Source: Melastoma dodecandrum
Lineage: Eukaryota; Streptophyta; Magnoliopsida; Myrtales; Melastomataceae
Assembly (NCBI GenBank): GCA_029817715.1
Contig: JARUPY010000154.1
Location: 2,321,501 to 2,385,500, forward strand
Length of the DNA stretch: 64,000 bases
Direction of reading: 5' to 3'
Below, piece by piece: positions 1-12,056 of this stretch; position 1 is the first letter of the stretch; the number at the start of each line of letters is the position of its first letter. The notes under the pieces were generated by a model that had not been told where the DNA came from, made no database searches, and was given only the letters and a program-made list of their open reading frames with translations. The translations under genes were made by a program, and so were the position numbers.

Positions 1-546
1 TTTTTTTTTTTAACACATGGGACTTACATTAATAATGTTTGCCGTAGATGATGATGCTCCGACCTCTCTATAATATCTGGCAGATTCAAATTATCATTAC
101 ATATATTTATACTATTCACACGAGACTTCTGGCGTTAGTTTCCCCTTGAGGAGCCTCCAAAATTAATTGTCCAGAAGAAGAGACATAATCTACCTCCCAA
201 AAAAAAAGAGTTAATACCTTGCTCGTAATTGAACTGCATCCGCAGCGCAGGCAGGCAAGCCCCCGTGAATCACCGGCCTATTATGTAAAGTGTCTTTCTC
301 TCGCCTTTTTTGCCGGTAATTTGTTATGACTAGAGAAGAAAAAGAAGTATGTGGGTTGGTCATGAAAAAGTTTGACTGAGTTAACATATCAAAAGGCTCT
401 TCTCTGGTGGGAGTTCAGTCTCCCTTCACGTCAGGTGATATGTCCCTATCGACGTGGGTCTCGGATGGATTGCGTGGGTGTTCACCATTGTGGGAGTCGC
501 TATTCGTTGGCGGAGAGCTGCTGCATGTAGAAGAAAGACTAATCAC
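1..546. other. No gene recognised; 3' flank of the pectin acetylesterase remnant
   Basis: I found no coding segment here. The last exon of a pectin acetylesterase, ending in a Cys-rich tail, would be expected on the minus strand in this interval. I could not see it. The window starts in a poly-T run, so a truncated or degenerate end of the gene is possible. Confidence 0.4.
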
Positions 547-2960
547 CTTGTTGTCTATTCGCAGAGATGTCGGGGAATGCCATGCGGTGTCGTACCGTGT
601 TTGACAGTGAATGAAGCAGGAGTTTGTGAACAACCCGCCATCGCTGCTCTTCTGGAACTCGCTCGTGGCCTTCAGCAGAGATCCATGAAAACAATGTCGA
701 CATTATCTTGATCAAAATCTCTGCTGGGAAAAGCCCTCCTCCACTAGCAGCGATATGGAGGATCCCGAATGTGTATTGGATCTTTCCCTTGTAGTGATTT
801 TGTAAAGAGGTCGTTTGAACGCTTCGTATCCGTGATAAGGTTCAGTCTCATATCCATTGATCTAGACCTCAATGAATATTGAAGAACAGAGCATTTCAAC
901 ATCATTTCGATATAATTTCAAGGCTAAACATAGTTCAGAAGACTTCTTAGCTCGCTAATTGAAATCGAAAAAAGAAAAGATGAGACAACAACTATGACAA
1001 AACCAAGTTAATTTATACCACGAATATAAGATACGCCTCTGTTTCTTCATCAACGAAATATTTACCGTGCAAAATTTCGAGCTGACTGGGAGAACAAGCT
1101 TGAATATTCAGTCGGCATCTCAGCCAACTTCTAGTCTGATCCCCCTTTAATGGCACCAAGACATTCTGAATCTGCATAACATTAAATTAAATCACAAGAG
1201 AACCATAATCTATACTCTTTACACAGCATAAATTCATCGCCTACAGGAAAACTTACCTGCCAAAACTCATAAGTGGGATTAACCAGAAAAACCGGGGTTT
1301 TTATGTTGCGAATAACTTCGACAGGAAAGAAGGCCCTGCTCTCTGGATGATCTGCCAGAGGATTGGCAAAAGTTCACAGAATTCGTCGCAACAAAGAAGT
1401 ATTGCCAATCCTCCGGCAGAGCATCCAGAGAGCAGGGCCAGGGCCAGCTAGCAGTATGGTAGGTATATCAATGAGCTCAGCTAATTTCACGTGGCCATAA
1501 GACTAGTAGTAAAAATAGAGACAAAAAAAAGGTTCTCCAAGTTCCAAACAGAAATCTGTCCAGATGCTTTTGATAAAAGCACCGTGTTAGCTTTGCGAGT
1601 CAAGTAACTTGATAAAAGCACATGGCAGCAAACAACAAACAGAGTTAAATCAAGGCACCAGAAATTAACTGCCTAGCACTGGACAATCCTGCTGGCAACA
1701 ATTCCTCCATGATCGATTTCCAGATGAGCTTACCTCTGAAGGAAAAGCTTCTACCTGAGAGACTTTACCAGGACAAAGAATTAACATTCCAATTACAGGC
1801 CACATCCAGAATTTATACAGCAGGAACAAAGAATACGCAGGAGCTTAACCTTGGGATGAGTATCAGGATGACCAGAAAAAGACGTGCCATGGCTGCACCG
1901 TATCTCAACTATGTTCCAGTTATAGAAGTCTGAAAAAAACGAAAAAACAATTTGCAGGACTAAAGAAAGATGAGGTCATCCACGCCGTGAGAACGGAAAA
2001 TGCCGACTCCGAGAATGCAGTTACCCGGATTTTCTGAGGGATGAGGACTCAAGATACCCTTGAAAGGAACTTGTCTTTCCATGTGCTTTGAGGACCCAAT
2101 GCCGTCCCGGCCGAAACGAACAAGAAGGGATGCTATCGAACCAGCTGCCACCCTACCGCATAATCACGACTTCCTCCAATCAGACGGGCAGAAAATCAAT
2201 CAGAAAAGAGGAAGAAGATCGCATCACCTCAATGTGGAGGACCCAGCTGTCGGCATCTCATGCCATCGACCCTAAAAAACGAATGGATCCAGTCTTGCTA
2301 GACGAGTCGGTTGTTTTCTCTTCCAAGTGCCACCTTGGGAGCTTCCCTCTCACACCGGAGTTTGTTTTACACCTCTCATTGTCACTTCGACAAGAACTCA
2401 GGGTACACACTAGCCCTCATACCTTCTTCCCTCTGTGACCAAAACACGTTTTATATCCATCAGAATTCCCTACGTGCACAACAACTATTAGCACCCACAA
2501 CCTCCGGCGATCTTCGACATCCCCGAGAGTCTCGAATAAATAATTTATGAAGCTTGTATTAAGGACACAAACTAGTTATCTAGCTTTGTCAAGTTTATCA
2601 ATTGAGTGGCATAAGTTAAAGTCCATACGTATTTGAACCCAGATTGTTGGAAGAGGCGGTAAACAAGAACAGCCCAGGTGGTCAGGAAGCAAACAGGGAA
2701 AATTCCTTCTCGTGATTAACTGCTAGAGATTAGAATGATAAGGGAATGGATCGCACTGCTGATAACTGTGAGGAAGAAGATGGAAACCCGGTTTGCACAA
2801 AAACACTCTCAATTGCCCGAAGAAATGGACTGAATGAAAGATGACAATGCAAACCTGAAAAGCTTCTGTAGGCGCAGGGAAGCTTGCTTCGTCGAGAGCC
2901 TACCGCTGATGCCTCCTGAGCCTCGAGTAAAACATCCGAGCAAAATGAGAGTGCTGCAAA
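547..2960 (-). pseudogene. Pectin acetylesterase (PAE) pseudogene, minus strand
   Basis: This is a decayed multi-exon pectin acetylesterase, an enzyme family that removes acetyl groups from cell-wall pectin. Recognisable exons on the minus strand are: about 2025-2152 (GSSKHMERQVPFKGILS, donor at 2024); 1850-1929 (DFYNWNIVEIR); about 1669-1757 (FRGKLIWKSIMEELL); about 1257-1447 (ALLSGCSAGGLAILL with the catalytic-serine motif, later FFPVEVIRNIKTPVFLVNP and YEFWQ, donor GTAAGT); 1066-1171 (IQNVLVPLKG to SPSQLEILH); and 547 to about 690 (GGLFTNSCFIHCQ to RIDNK). A weak N-terminal exon may lie at about 2849-2935. Breaks include a frame change inside the GGSWF exon, where the family usually has GGGWC. 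Other breaks are a missing G at the donor near 1669, a frame change before the last visible exon, and replacement of the segment after CDEFCELLP by an inverted copy of the GCSAGG segment. Family assignment is strong; loss of function is inferred. Confidence 0.82.
1332..1439 (-). repeat. Fold-back hairpin made from the PAE catalytic-serine segment
   Basis: Arms 1332-1369 and 1402-1439 are each 38 nt and pair at 36 of 38 positions, around a 32-nt loop. Read on the minus strand, the 1402-1439 arm encodes the PAE segment around GCSAGG. The loop encodes the natural continuation (CDEFCELLP). The other arm is an inverted copy of the first. It starts where LLP is encoded, at a shared TTGCCA, as expected for fold-back template switching. 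A transcript would form a miRNA-precursor-like stem. No expression evidence is available. Confidence 0.85.
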
Positions 2961-5900
2961 TTCAATCATAGCAGACAAATAAGATGATTATGGAAAATTA
3001 GGCCTTGTTTTTTCGAACGGGAGACGTAATTCGTCTCTGGAGAAAGAGCACTGTCCCCCACTATCGTCGGTTCGCCAAATATCTTGCTAAATATGCCAAT
3101 CAATCAAACTCAAAATTCCTTTACTACTGCTAAGAAGTTGGTGTTGCCAGCAACGAGTTCACTCTTCAAAGAACTCGGACCTCCAAAATTCATTCTTAAC
3201 TACCGATAACAGAAACCTCGGCATAGTTTTCTAACAAGAGTGATTTTAATTTTTCTTACTTCCAGCTTATTTTTTTTTTTACTAATAAAAAGTGGAAGCA
3301 ATTTTCTTAGGAGGATTTCCTAAAATGAGCGAGATAATGAATAAATCATAATTATACATGCTATATATCTTAAAAATGAGATAATTAGGCATGCTACGTT
3401 TCTTCGGAAATCCGCATGAACGACCCTTGTGTATACATCAACAATCAAAGTAGATGGTCCACTAGTATTTAACATCTATCTCGTTGCAAACAATCCTTGG
3501 CATTTCCCTTTTATTTTCCTTTATAGGCAGTACTTGGCATTTTCTAGTTGGACGACGACATGGGCATTAAACCTCTTTCATGCATCTCAAACCATTTTCA
3601 ACTTTGTGGAAAAATGTGTTTACATTTTAAAGTCGATGAGGAAAGAAATACCGATCGAAGTCCAAATTTATAATTGAAAATTTTTAATTCTTAGATCCTT
3701 TTTTTTTAGAATATAAGAAACTTTTATGTCAATTTTAGACTAATTTTTTTCTTATAATAAGGGTTTTTGAATCAATCCTCGAGAGCTTAGATGTGTCCAA
3801 AGTTTTAAAAGATCTAATCCCAATATAGGGTTGGGTGGGGGGGGGGGGACTACGAAATAGAATGACCACAAGCATTCATTATATTGTACTGAACAATAGC
3901 AACCTACGAAAATTAAAACTCTTCATGAATGAGATGTAGATTCAACCGTGTCTTTTAAAAGGACGTGCTTACTCTCTAGGCACGTACAACTTGTTGTAGA
4001 CATAACCGAGCTTTAATTTTCATTTTGAAAAAAAAAAAACAAAACCAAATTAAATTCAATTTGGTCAAGACAATGATATACCCGGTGTTATGATTCATTT
4101 GGCCGCGCCCGTACATTCCGAAGCGAGCGTGCCGATATAGAACATCAAGAAGAATGGATTGTTTGATGGTAGAAAACGAGATAATTCGAAACTATAGTAG
4201 GCAACAACGTTTGCATTCCCCCGAAATGTTTTTTTTTTTTAAAATGAGATACTGATGTCTAAATCAAAATGTTCTTTTAAATGTTATTCATGTCCCGTAA
4301 AAACCTAAAAAAAGAAATAGAGCAAGTCGACGGTAAGCATTTTGATGCCGAACTCTACAGGCATAGAAGGAATTTCTTTTAGAGAAAGAAGACAAATTTC
4401 ATGTAAAAGCCGTAATTTTTGGAATGTGTTTCCTGTTTTGCACATTTACTCGAATGGAAAAAAAAACATTAATTCCTGAATTTTTACATGAGATGGCAAG
4501 TGATGAGGAACGTAGAAATAAGTATCCTCTCAATCGGACATTCGTGACGCACAAGTAACCAACAAATCAAGTATTTTTGTTTTGGCAATTTGGAAAATTA
4601 ACCCCAAAAATCACTTTATTTTTATTAGGCAATAAATGATAGCCTCGTCATGTGAATATTCACTGCCAACCAGAATTATTGTTCTATTTAAAATTACTAC
4701 TTTTATTTTTTATTTTTTTTTTAAATCATAGACACCGAAATATGCTATTTTAATTTAAATTAAAGTCGTAGTTCAAAATCACGATCTTGATCTTGGAAGA
4801 CTTCAAAAAAAATTAGAATATCTCAATGACGTTGATTTAAAGAGTGATTTTTTTCGGTATTACTTTTTAGAACATCGACTTTTTTGTGAATTAAAAGTGA
4901 GTGAATTGATTATTTATCTATCATATATTTGACAATTTTGTTTCGTAAAACCACTGTTGTATGCATTAACATGAAAAACGACCTCATGATTAGATTAATC
5001 GACCCCGAGATTATTAGGAAGTTAGTTTAGGTTTTAGCATAAATACAATTCTATAAGATTACTTTCAACAACTAATTAGTCCAATATTCTAATTTCTTTC
5101 TTAAATTTTAGTTAATCTCAGTTATCCTGCTTCGTGTTTCTTTCAAGCGCGAAGGTCGGTTATCTCCTTTGACTGAGTCTCGTTGTCTTCTAGGGAAGGG
5201 TAACACTAACACGTCCTTAATTGAAAATTGATATTCCGGCTTCTATTTTTACCAGTTTTTCTAACCTCAATGCCCCACATACAATTAATTGCTTAATGAC
5301 TCCCCAGATCAATCTTAATTTCGGGTGGTGCCCAAAGTTTGGAGGAGTCAAATATATTTTTAAATAAGCCCATAGCCAAGTACTTAAAGAAGCCCTAGAT
5401 AAAAGAAGACCAGTAGCATTTTGTTATCTTGTACCGAACAATCTATCTTATCAATTTCATAGCCTTGGGTTGTTGCCAATTTGCATGAAATCACTTTATA
5501 AATGTCAAACCTCTTAATTGTTAAGAAGAAAATGGATTACCTGAAATAAGTGGGCCAAAACCAAAACAAATATATTTTATAAATTGAACTAAAAGCTTTA
5601 CGAGAAATGAGATGCAAGCTGAATTTAAGTTGATGGAATCAAATAATATGAACTGTCGACAAATGACTTGGAATTATTCTTAATCGCCTTGAAATGCTAT
5701 GCTCTAGAATATTAAGAAAAAATCAATAGTTTGGATTGGACCACTCCTTTTACTAGAAAGATAAGATAAGACAAAAAAAAAAAATAATAACCAAGAAGAC
5801 GAGCCATGGGAATGGTATTAAGGCACATAACTTTGATTATAGAGTTGGATTCATGCACGCTCAAATTTCATTGAATGCTCGCTCATACCAAGAATAGAAC

Positions 5901-5969
5901 CATGAATCCACATTTCACTTCCCTGTGACCTCATCATCATCATGGGAAGTTATCTCAATTACAACCCTT
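2961..5969. other. Intergenic, AT-rich; no gene recognised
   Basis: This stretch is AT-rich with many poly-A/T runs and a 12-nt G run at 3837-3848. Open frames are short and have no recognisable motif. The end of the interval is the upstream region of the secreted-protein gene at 6061. Confidence 0.5.
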
Positions 5970-5977
5970 TATAAATA
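5970..5977 (+). promoter_or_regulatory. TATA box of the secreted-protein gene
   Basis: TATAAATA lies about 90 nt before the ATG at 6061. Transcription would start near 6000 and give a short leader. This supports 6061 rather than the upstream in-frame ATG at 5989 as the translation start. Confidence 0.55.
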
Positions 5978-6060
5978 CCCGTTCGTTCATGAACTATCAT
6001 TTCATCCCTTCAGAAAGTTTCTATACTACACCCAACAACAAAGAAAGAAACAGTCCTACA

Positions 6061-6549
6061 ATGGCAGCACAGTCGGCGAGCATCCTCTCCTTCGTCATAT
6101 TCATCATCACCATCTCAAGTTCCTGTTATGCCCCGGCTGCGCTGCCCCTGCCCGAAACCGGAGAAGTTGCATTTCCGAGCCAAGCTATTCTTCCCATCGG
6201 TGGCACCTTCTTCCCTCCTGTCGTGCCTGCGTTGAATATCAATTCCACTATCAGTATCACTTTGTCGGTGCCTGGGTCGCTTTCCAATATTACTCTTCTC
6301 AACCTCACTATTCCCACTGCCAGTCTTCCCATCATCTCCCTTCCCAACATCCCCCTTCATAATATCACTCTTCCCAACGTCACCGGGATTCTTCCGCTGA
6401 CCATCAATGTTAACGCCTCGATACCAGGACTGTTATCGCTTGGGCTCTCCCTTAACATCTTGAACGGCTTACTTTCGGGGTTGCTTAATGTGGGGGGATT
6501 AGGTGGGAGTCTCCCGAGCTTGCCCCCCCTCCTGCCCTCGATACCGTAA
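6061..6549 (+). CDS. Secreted Leu/Pro/Ile-rich glycoprotein, unknown function
   Basis: This intronless frame encodes 162 residues. The N-terminus looks like a signal peptide: a hydrophobic core (LSFVIFIITISSSC) followed by AP/AA residues. The mature part is nearly free of charge and rich in Leu, Ile, Pro, Ser and Asn. It repeats short phrases such as SLPNIPLHNITLPNVTG and contains about six N-X-S/T sequons (NST, NIT, NLT, NIT, NVT, NAS). The C-terminus is Gly/Leu/Pro-rich and ends LLPSIP. An in-frame ATG at 5989 lies too close to the TATA box, and the ATG at 6061 gives a clean signal peptide. I do not recognise the family. A cell-wall or cuticle-associated structural protein is an inference from composition only. 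Confidence 0.65.
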   Translation: MAAQSASILSFVIFIITISSSCYAPAALPLPETGEVAFPSQAILPIGGTFFPPVVPALNINSTISITLSVPGSLSNITLLNLTIPTASLPIISLPNIPLHNITLPNVTGILPLTINVNASIPGLLSLGLSLNILNGLLSGLLNVGGLGGSLPSLPPLLPSIP

Positions 6550-9500
6550 GAGCATGTGTAAGCATTACGCTAAAAGAACACGCCATGTCGTTATAAGGCA
6601 TGGAATATTGTATGATCAAATAAGGATTGTCTGCATATAATGCTGCAATCTGTTGTAATATTAACGATGGACTGCCACTAGGTAAGTCACACGTTGATTA
6701 AACACGTCCTTCTTAGACCATGACTCTCCTTTTTTTTTACACTTCCTTTGCTAGAACAAAAAAGAACATTAAAAGAAAATCAGTATTAATGCTGGTCTTT
6801 ACACACCTCAACCAATATTAGGCATCTCGCTCGTGCCATCGTCGGCAAAATCTAATATAAGTTCACCTTCTTACGATTGTCTCTCACGGACACACGCGGC
6901 ATATTCGGGCAATTATTATTGCGAGCTTGGAGCTCGCCATTATTGTAAAATAATTGTAACTTTCCCTTTTAATGTAATCGTGCATAATTCAATTTCATAA
7001 TCATATTTCCTTCTTAAATTGTCACCCGCTTGCTCGTGCTCCCAGTTTCCTCGGTTTCACAGTTCTTCGTTCTTTATTTAAACGTTAACGAAGTCTGGTC
7101 GTAACAATCCATCAATAGCCCCATTATCGAAAGATAAAATTTCAAGTTACGTCAAAAAATCTATTAAAAGCGTCAAGTTAGATCTCAAACTAAGGACACG
7201 AAGTTTAAGATAATGTTCCCTAATAATGTGTACTTGATCTTATCCCTTATTATTATGATTTGCCAGTGCCAAAATTCTTTTTAAGTTTCTCGACAATGTT
7301 ATATTTTACAAAACGCCATGTATCGCCTTAGGACTCAATAGTAGGGAAAGAAGATGGATTTGTTTTGGACACTCAGGGAGGAGTCATACTCCCGACTTGT
7401 CTTGGTACAATTTTGGCATACGAGATAATAATGATAAATTTATTCTCACAATAATTTCTCCAAATGGTCTCGAAAATGTAAAAAGAAGAAGAAGAAGAAG
7501 CCTGAAATATTATTCCATGCAATCCCATTACAACGATGAAATAAATACGACAATGGAATCATGTAATTTGTAGCCACACAATATGCCCCATAAGTTTACA
7601 TTATCCGGTAATAAGTTGGTCCAAAAAATTCGAACCCTCTTTTCGAATCACGAGGAACGATCATTGATATAAGGTGTAGATAGTGTGCTCGATAAATATG
7701 AATTGAACTTATCGTTTAGGCGGTGCCCAAGTTTTTTAGTCAAATATGCATTAATTTGATCAGACTGACCAATAATTAAGTATCTAAAAAGTCTTCGCAA
7801 AATCCCGTATCATCTTGTACCAAACTACCTTGCATAACCATTTTACTGCATTAGGCTTATACCAAACTAGCTTGCATAATTATTGATACCATTTGTTTTC
7901 CAATTGGTGTGTATGGGATTGCAAGCGTAATGTTGATATATGCAAGCGTAATAATGTCCTCAAATTGTTTGAGACATATGAGGTGTTATTATAAAGTTAT
8001 TCGTTTTATAAGTATTTTTCTCTAACTTTATGGAAATATAAAAGTTAGATAAATATTTTTTTTTCTAATATTTAGAAAGTAAATAGTTTACAAGAAAGGG
8101 TCTATCAAAAAATAGTATCATTATGATCACCATTAAATGATTCGAGTACACCACCACATTAACTCATTGAGATTAGAGTCATAGTTGTTTAGTATCGTTC
8201 GCTGATGCGACGGAGACTATGGTTTGGTATTAATGACTTTGATGGATCGGTTATTTTGAGAATGTTAAAATTTTGTAAACATTTTAATTAGTTGTTTCAT
8301 TTTATAAAAACTAGTTATATATTAATATACGAGACAATACATGATAATTCATCGATATTTTTATGATCTTTTACTAGAGCTTTTGTCATATAGCAGTTTA
8401 TGCATGGGTAAGCCATGTTGAAATAACCCATCACAGTCATATTCTCATTCCCAGTGACGCACATTACATCAGTTCCATCAGCGTCGCGTTAGGAGGAAGA
8501 AGAAGGCCTACTGGATCTCTCATCCACTATTCTTACATTTCGTGTTCCTCTAATCGTGTAACTTGGCTCCCATGTTTTCTTAATGGATCATGACGCAAAT
8601 AAGTACGTGTCTCATGTCTCCGTATTTCGTGTCCTAAATCGGTTTATTTCAACAAATTAGTGATTCGCTCCCAACAAAATTCTCCAAATATTAGTGATTC
8701 GAATACTCATCTTTCTTAGAGTTCGAGATTAAAAGGGACACTTCCTCCGAAGGGATTCTTTTCTAATGGATGGAGAAATAAAGCGGGGAGCTTTATGTCT
8801 TTTAAGAGATGTATCGAACAGGGGTGGAGGAGGGGGGGGGGGGCGTCACTCTAGGGCAGCCCGCGGAAGAATCCTAATGCACAGCAAAAGGAACCTAACA
8901 GTTACATCCGGGGGGGAGGGGGGGGGGGAGAAGGAACATCAAGAGGAAGTTGCGAGGTGACTCGAGTCGGAGAATGAAACGTGGTGGTGATATATCAATG
9001 TTCCTAGCAAGCTTGCTCGGCGACGTTTATGCACAGCATGACAGGATCTGGTAATGCAGGGCAAATATGAATGTTAGTAACCTGTCCTGAGGAAGAGAAT
9101 ATCATGAAAGTTTGCCGCTCGACTAGTATCGATTTTGGCCGGACCATTCTGAACTTACTTTGTTGTTCAGGGTTTGGAGAACCGAAAGGAAAGGAGAGGG
9201 TGGTGAGGCCGGGGGTACGAGTCAATAGTTTAGGTAAAAGGAAAAGCTAAAGGCAAAAGCGCAAGAAAAAAAAAATCCCCTTACCCTCTCCTTGAAATCA
9301 GCCCCGAGAGTGGGAGAGTAAGATAGAGAGAAGAGAATCGTATTCTGCACGCATTTTCACGTAAACTGGGGGCCATCGCGACATGAAGTCAGAGGAAAAA
9401 AACACAGGAGGAGGATTCAGAGAGACAACACTCACTCCCCAACATTATTTTGATTCAACGAAATGCCCGATAATCTTGGAATTCCGAGCCCTTTCTTCAG

Positions 9501-9666
9501 TCTTCTTTCGTGTTATTCTTCATTTCAAAAACCAAAACAAACGAAACGGGACCAACGCCTTTCCATTCCCATGATTAAAACGACCCTCGGACCACCTGTT
9601 CCCGAACGACCAGGGAAAATAAAAAGCGAGGAGATGAATATCCAAACTCAAGAACGATCGAGTAGA

Positions 9667-9683
9667 CCCCCCCCCCCCCCCCC
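9667..9683. repeat. 17-nt poly-C run
   Basis: This is an uninterrupted run of 17 C. Runs this long are prone to length error in sequencing and in replication, so neighbouring open frames should not be trusted across it. Confidence 0.9.
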
Positions 9684-10396
9684 ACCTTCGTCACACCACG
9701 AAATCGGATGTCCTGCCGTGACATCTTAAAATGTTGACCGCTTTTGCACGCCGAGATCCTGTCTAGAAGCATCGAAGAGAACCACGTTCAGTTGTTCTTT
9801 ACCAAGGGCTTGGTAAACCAAAAATTTCATTTGGGTATCGTGCAAACTGAAGAACCCGCTGGCTTTTTCATGAGATATGAGTATAAAATATGACCAAGTC
9901 ATGGATGGCACTGGGGAGAGGTCAGAGTGTTTTGCATTTTTCTATTAATTATAATATCATTGAATGTTTTGAAACGCTTTATTGGGGAGTGAGGAGGAGG
10001 ATGAGCTTAAGGGGAAAAGGGGAGAAATGTCTCGGTTGCTGCAAAAGCAAAAAAAAAACCCAAGACAGCGCAAAGATTCCTTCCTTCTGTACACACCCCC
10101 ACTTTGCCTTTAGCCACCACCAATCCAAACATCTCATCCTCCTCTTCCTCCCTCTCGCGTTTCTTTTTCCCTTAATTTTTAAAATTTCGATCCATGTCCT
10201 GACCCGAGCGCCAACCTACAACTTTTTAACATCCCCAAACATTAGTCAACTCAAAAACATTCCCCTCCAAGAACGGTACTGCCTACTTGCTGAAGTAATT
10301 TTCTTCTTTAGAAAAGTCGAATCGGGTCTAATTTGCAAACCCTAAGCCGCCAATACTCATCTCTCTTGATAAATGAAGTTGTTATGAGGTTACATA

Positions 10397-10428
<32 letters not shown>
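10397..10428. repeat. (AAT)n microsatellite
   Basis: About ten to eleven AAT units occur in tandem in the upstream region of the Dof gene. This is a simple repeat with likely length polymorphism. Confidence 0.9.
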
Positions 10429-10429
<1 letters not shown>

Positions 10430-11732
10430 GAGAAACGTGGGGGAAATCCATTCTATATATTCAGACTTTGGCGCAGACTCTTCTGACAGACCAAGGCCAA
10501 GCAGCCTTCACCTTCTAAGTTTTGTGAAATTGTACTTTGGACTTTGTTTTCGTTTCTCCGCCGACCATTATTATTCTTCTCATCCCCAAATCTCGACTTC
10601 CCATGAAAAAAATAAAAGGAAAAGAAACCTCAAATTCGTTTTTTAGAACTCCAATGCTTGATGATCGAATGACTTACTTGTGTGCAAAACGAGCCTAGTG
10701 GAATAAAACATAAGGGGGGAAAAAAAGACCGTTTCGTAATGCTGTCGGGTTGAAAATCTCCACGTAGAAAGTTAAAGAGCGGTTGTCTCGATCAGGTCCC
10801 AAAAACATTTGACTGTTTTTATTCCCCCTCCCCACGTTGATTTCTTTTTTGTTGTTCCCTTGTCCCTCGTAAATCAAGTCGTGTCGTCACTAATAGCGTA
10901 AAAAAGCCTTTCGGTACGTGATTAAAATATTCGGAATAGGCTAAAGTGCTCGAGGAGTGATTAGTGGGATTTACAGAAAGCATCTTTGTCCTCCAGTAGG
11001 CAGCAGTCGACTCGAGTCGACTAATCAGGCCGTTGAGCATGCTAAAAGAATGAAGATTTGGATCCGGGACTGCAGAGTTGCAGATATGGCCGTCGTTAGA
11101 TGTTGCGAATTCGTCTGCAATAGGACGTTCCACGTACACTTGCCGATCAACGTTCATTTCCCATAGGAAAGGTCGAGATTGTATAGTAATCGAACATAGA
11201 AATTCGTGTTAAGGGTTTCCGAATCGGCAACCCAAGAGCCTGATTGGAAATCGAAAATGTCTGCACGATCGGTTTGGCTCAATGAACGAATGACCGACTC
11301 AAAGACAGCTGAAAAAACATTCCACAGACAATATTATCTCATATGGTTTCCATGAACAATGGACAACCATGTCTTCATTTTGTTTTCTTTTTCATAGTAG
11401 AGGAAATCATGGCTGTCCAACATTTCCTAAAGACAAACAGCATGGCATAGTCATGAAAAAACAAATATGCATGGGTTAAGCAAGCAAGGGGGGCAAGGCC
11501 ACTTTTCCCATGCAGCCACTAAATCACCCAAAAACAACCAAACCCCCCAAGATAAGAAATCTTATGAGTTAAGCAACTCATCACACAGGGGCCAAGACTC
11601 TCCTACCAAGAAATTCCCATCATTTGTTTTTTCATCCCTAAAAAAGCAAATGGAATGGGAAGAGGAACAGGGGAGGGGGGGGGGGGAGGCTGTGATTAAA
11701 ACAAAAAAAAAAAGAAAAAGAAAATGTGGCAA

Positions 11733-11740
11733 TATAAATA
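11733..11740 (+). promoter_or_regulatory. Candidate TATA box of the Dof gene
   Basis: TATAAATA is followed after about 115 nt by a (CTA)n tract and CT/GA-rich sequence typical of a plant 5' leader. The leader would be close to 290 nt. A poly-G/poly-A stretch (11675-11725) lies immediately upstream. Confidence 0.45.
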
Positions 11741-11852
11741 AGCAAAAGGATGCACATTTTGCTTTTGCAAACCCCAACTCATCTCTCCCTCACCTCACGT
11801 CTCTCTACATTCTCTTCCACCTTTCCCTGTATTTCTCTTGATGTGATTCTCC

Positions 11853-11879
11853 ACTACTACTACTACTACTACTACTACT
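11853..11879 (+). repeat. (CTA)n microsatellite in the Dof 5' leader
   Basis: About nine CTA units lie between the candidate TATA box and the Dof start codon. They would be in the 5' untranslated region. Upstream-leader microsatellites can vary in length between alleles. Confidence 0.85.
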
Positions 11880-12056
11880 CCACACACAAGGAAAGGAAAG
11901 ATAGAAAAGAAAGAAAACCCTCCAACCTCAACCTCAACCTCACCCTCAACTTTTACAAAAGGAGGAGGAAGAAGAAGAAGGAGAAGAGGAGAGTAAAGGG
12001 AATAGGGATAGGGATAATTAAACAACAAGGGAAGGGGGTGGACAAGGCACACCACC

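Larger units (their letters stand above)
6550..11732. other. Gene-poor interval with homopolymers and a microsatellite
   Basis: I see no gene with recognisable domains here. Open frames up to about 150 codons exist, for example at 9890-10345, but their translations are low in complexity and lack motifs. The interval holds long G or C runs at 8832-8843, 8918-8928, 9667-9683 and 11675-11686. The right end is the promoter region of the Dof gene. Confidence 0.5.

Noticed and set aside
1332..1439. Known conserved miRNA gene (for example miR399 or miR482) as the source of the hairpin
   Set aside because: The arms do not match the mature sequences I know; they match PAE codons instead.
9890..10345. 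151-codon plus-strand frame
   Set aside because: It has no recognisable domain, an uneven composition and a poly-A run inside; no promoter or homologue is evident.
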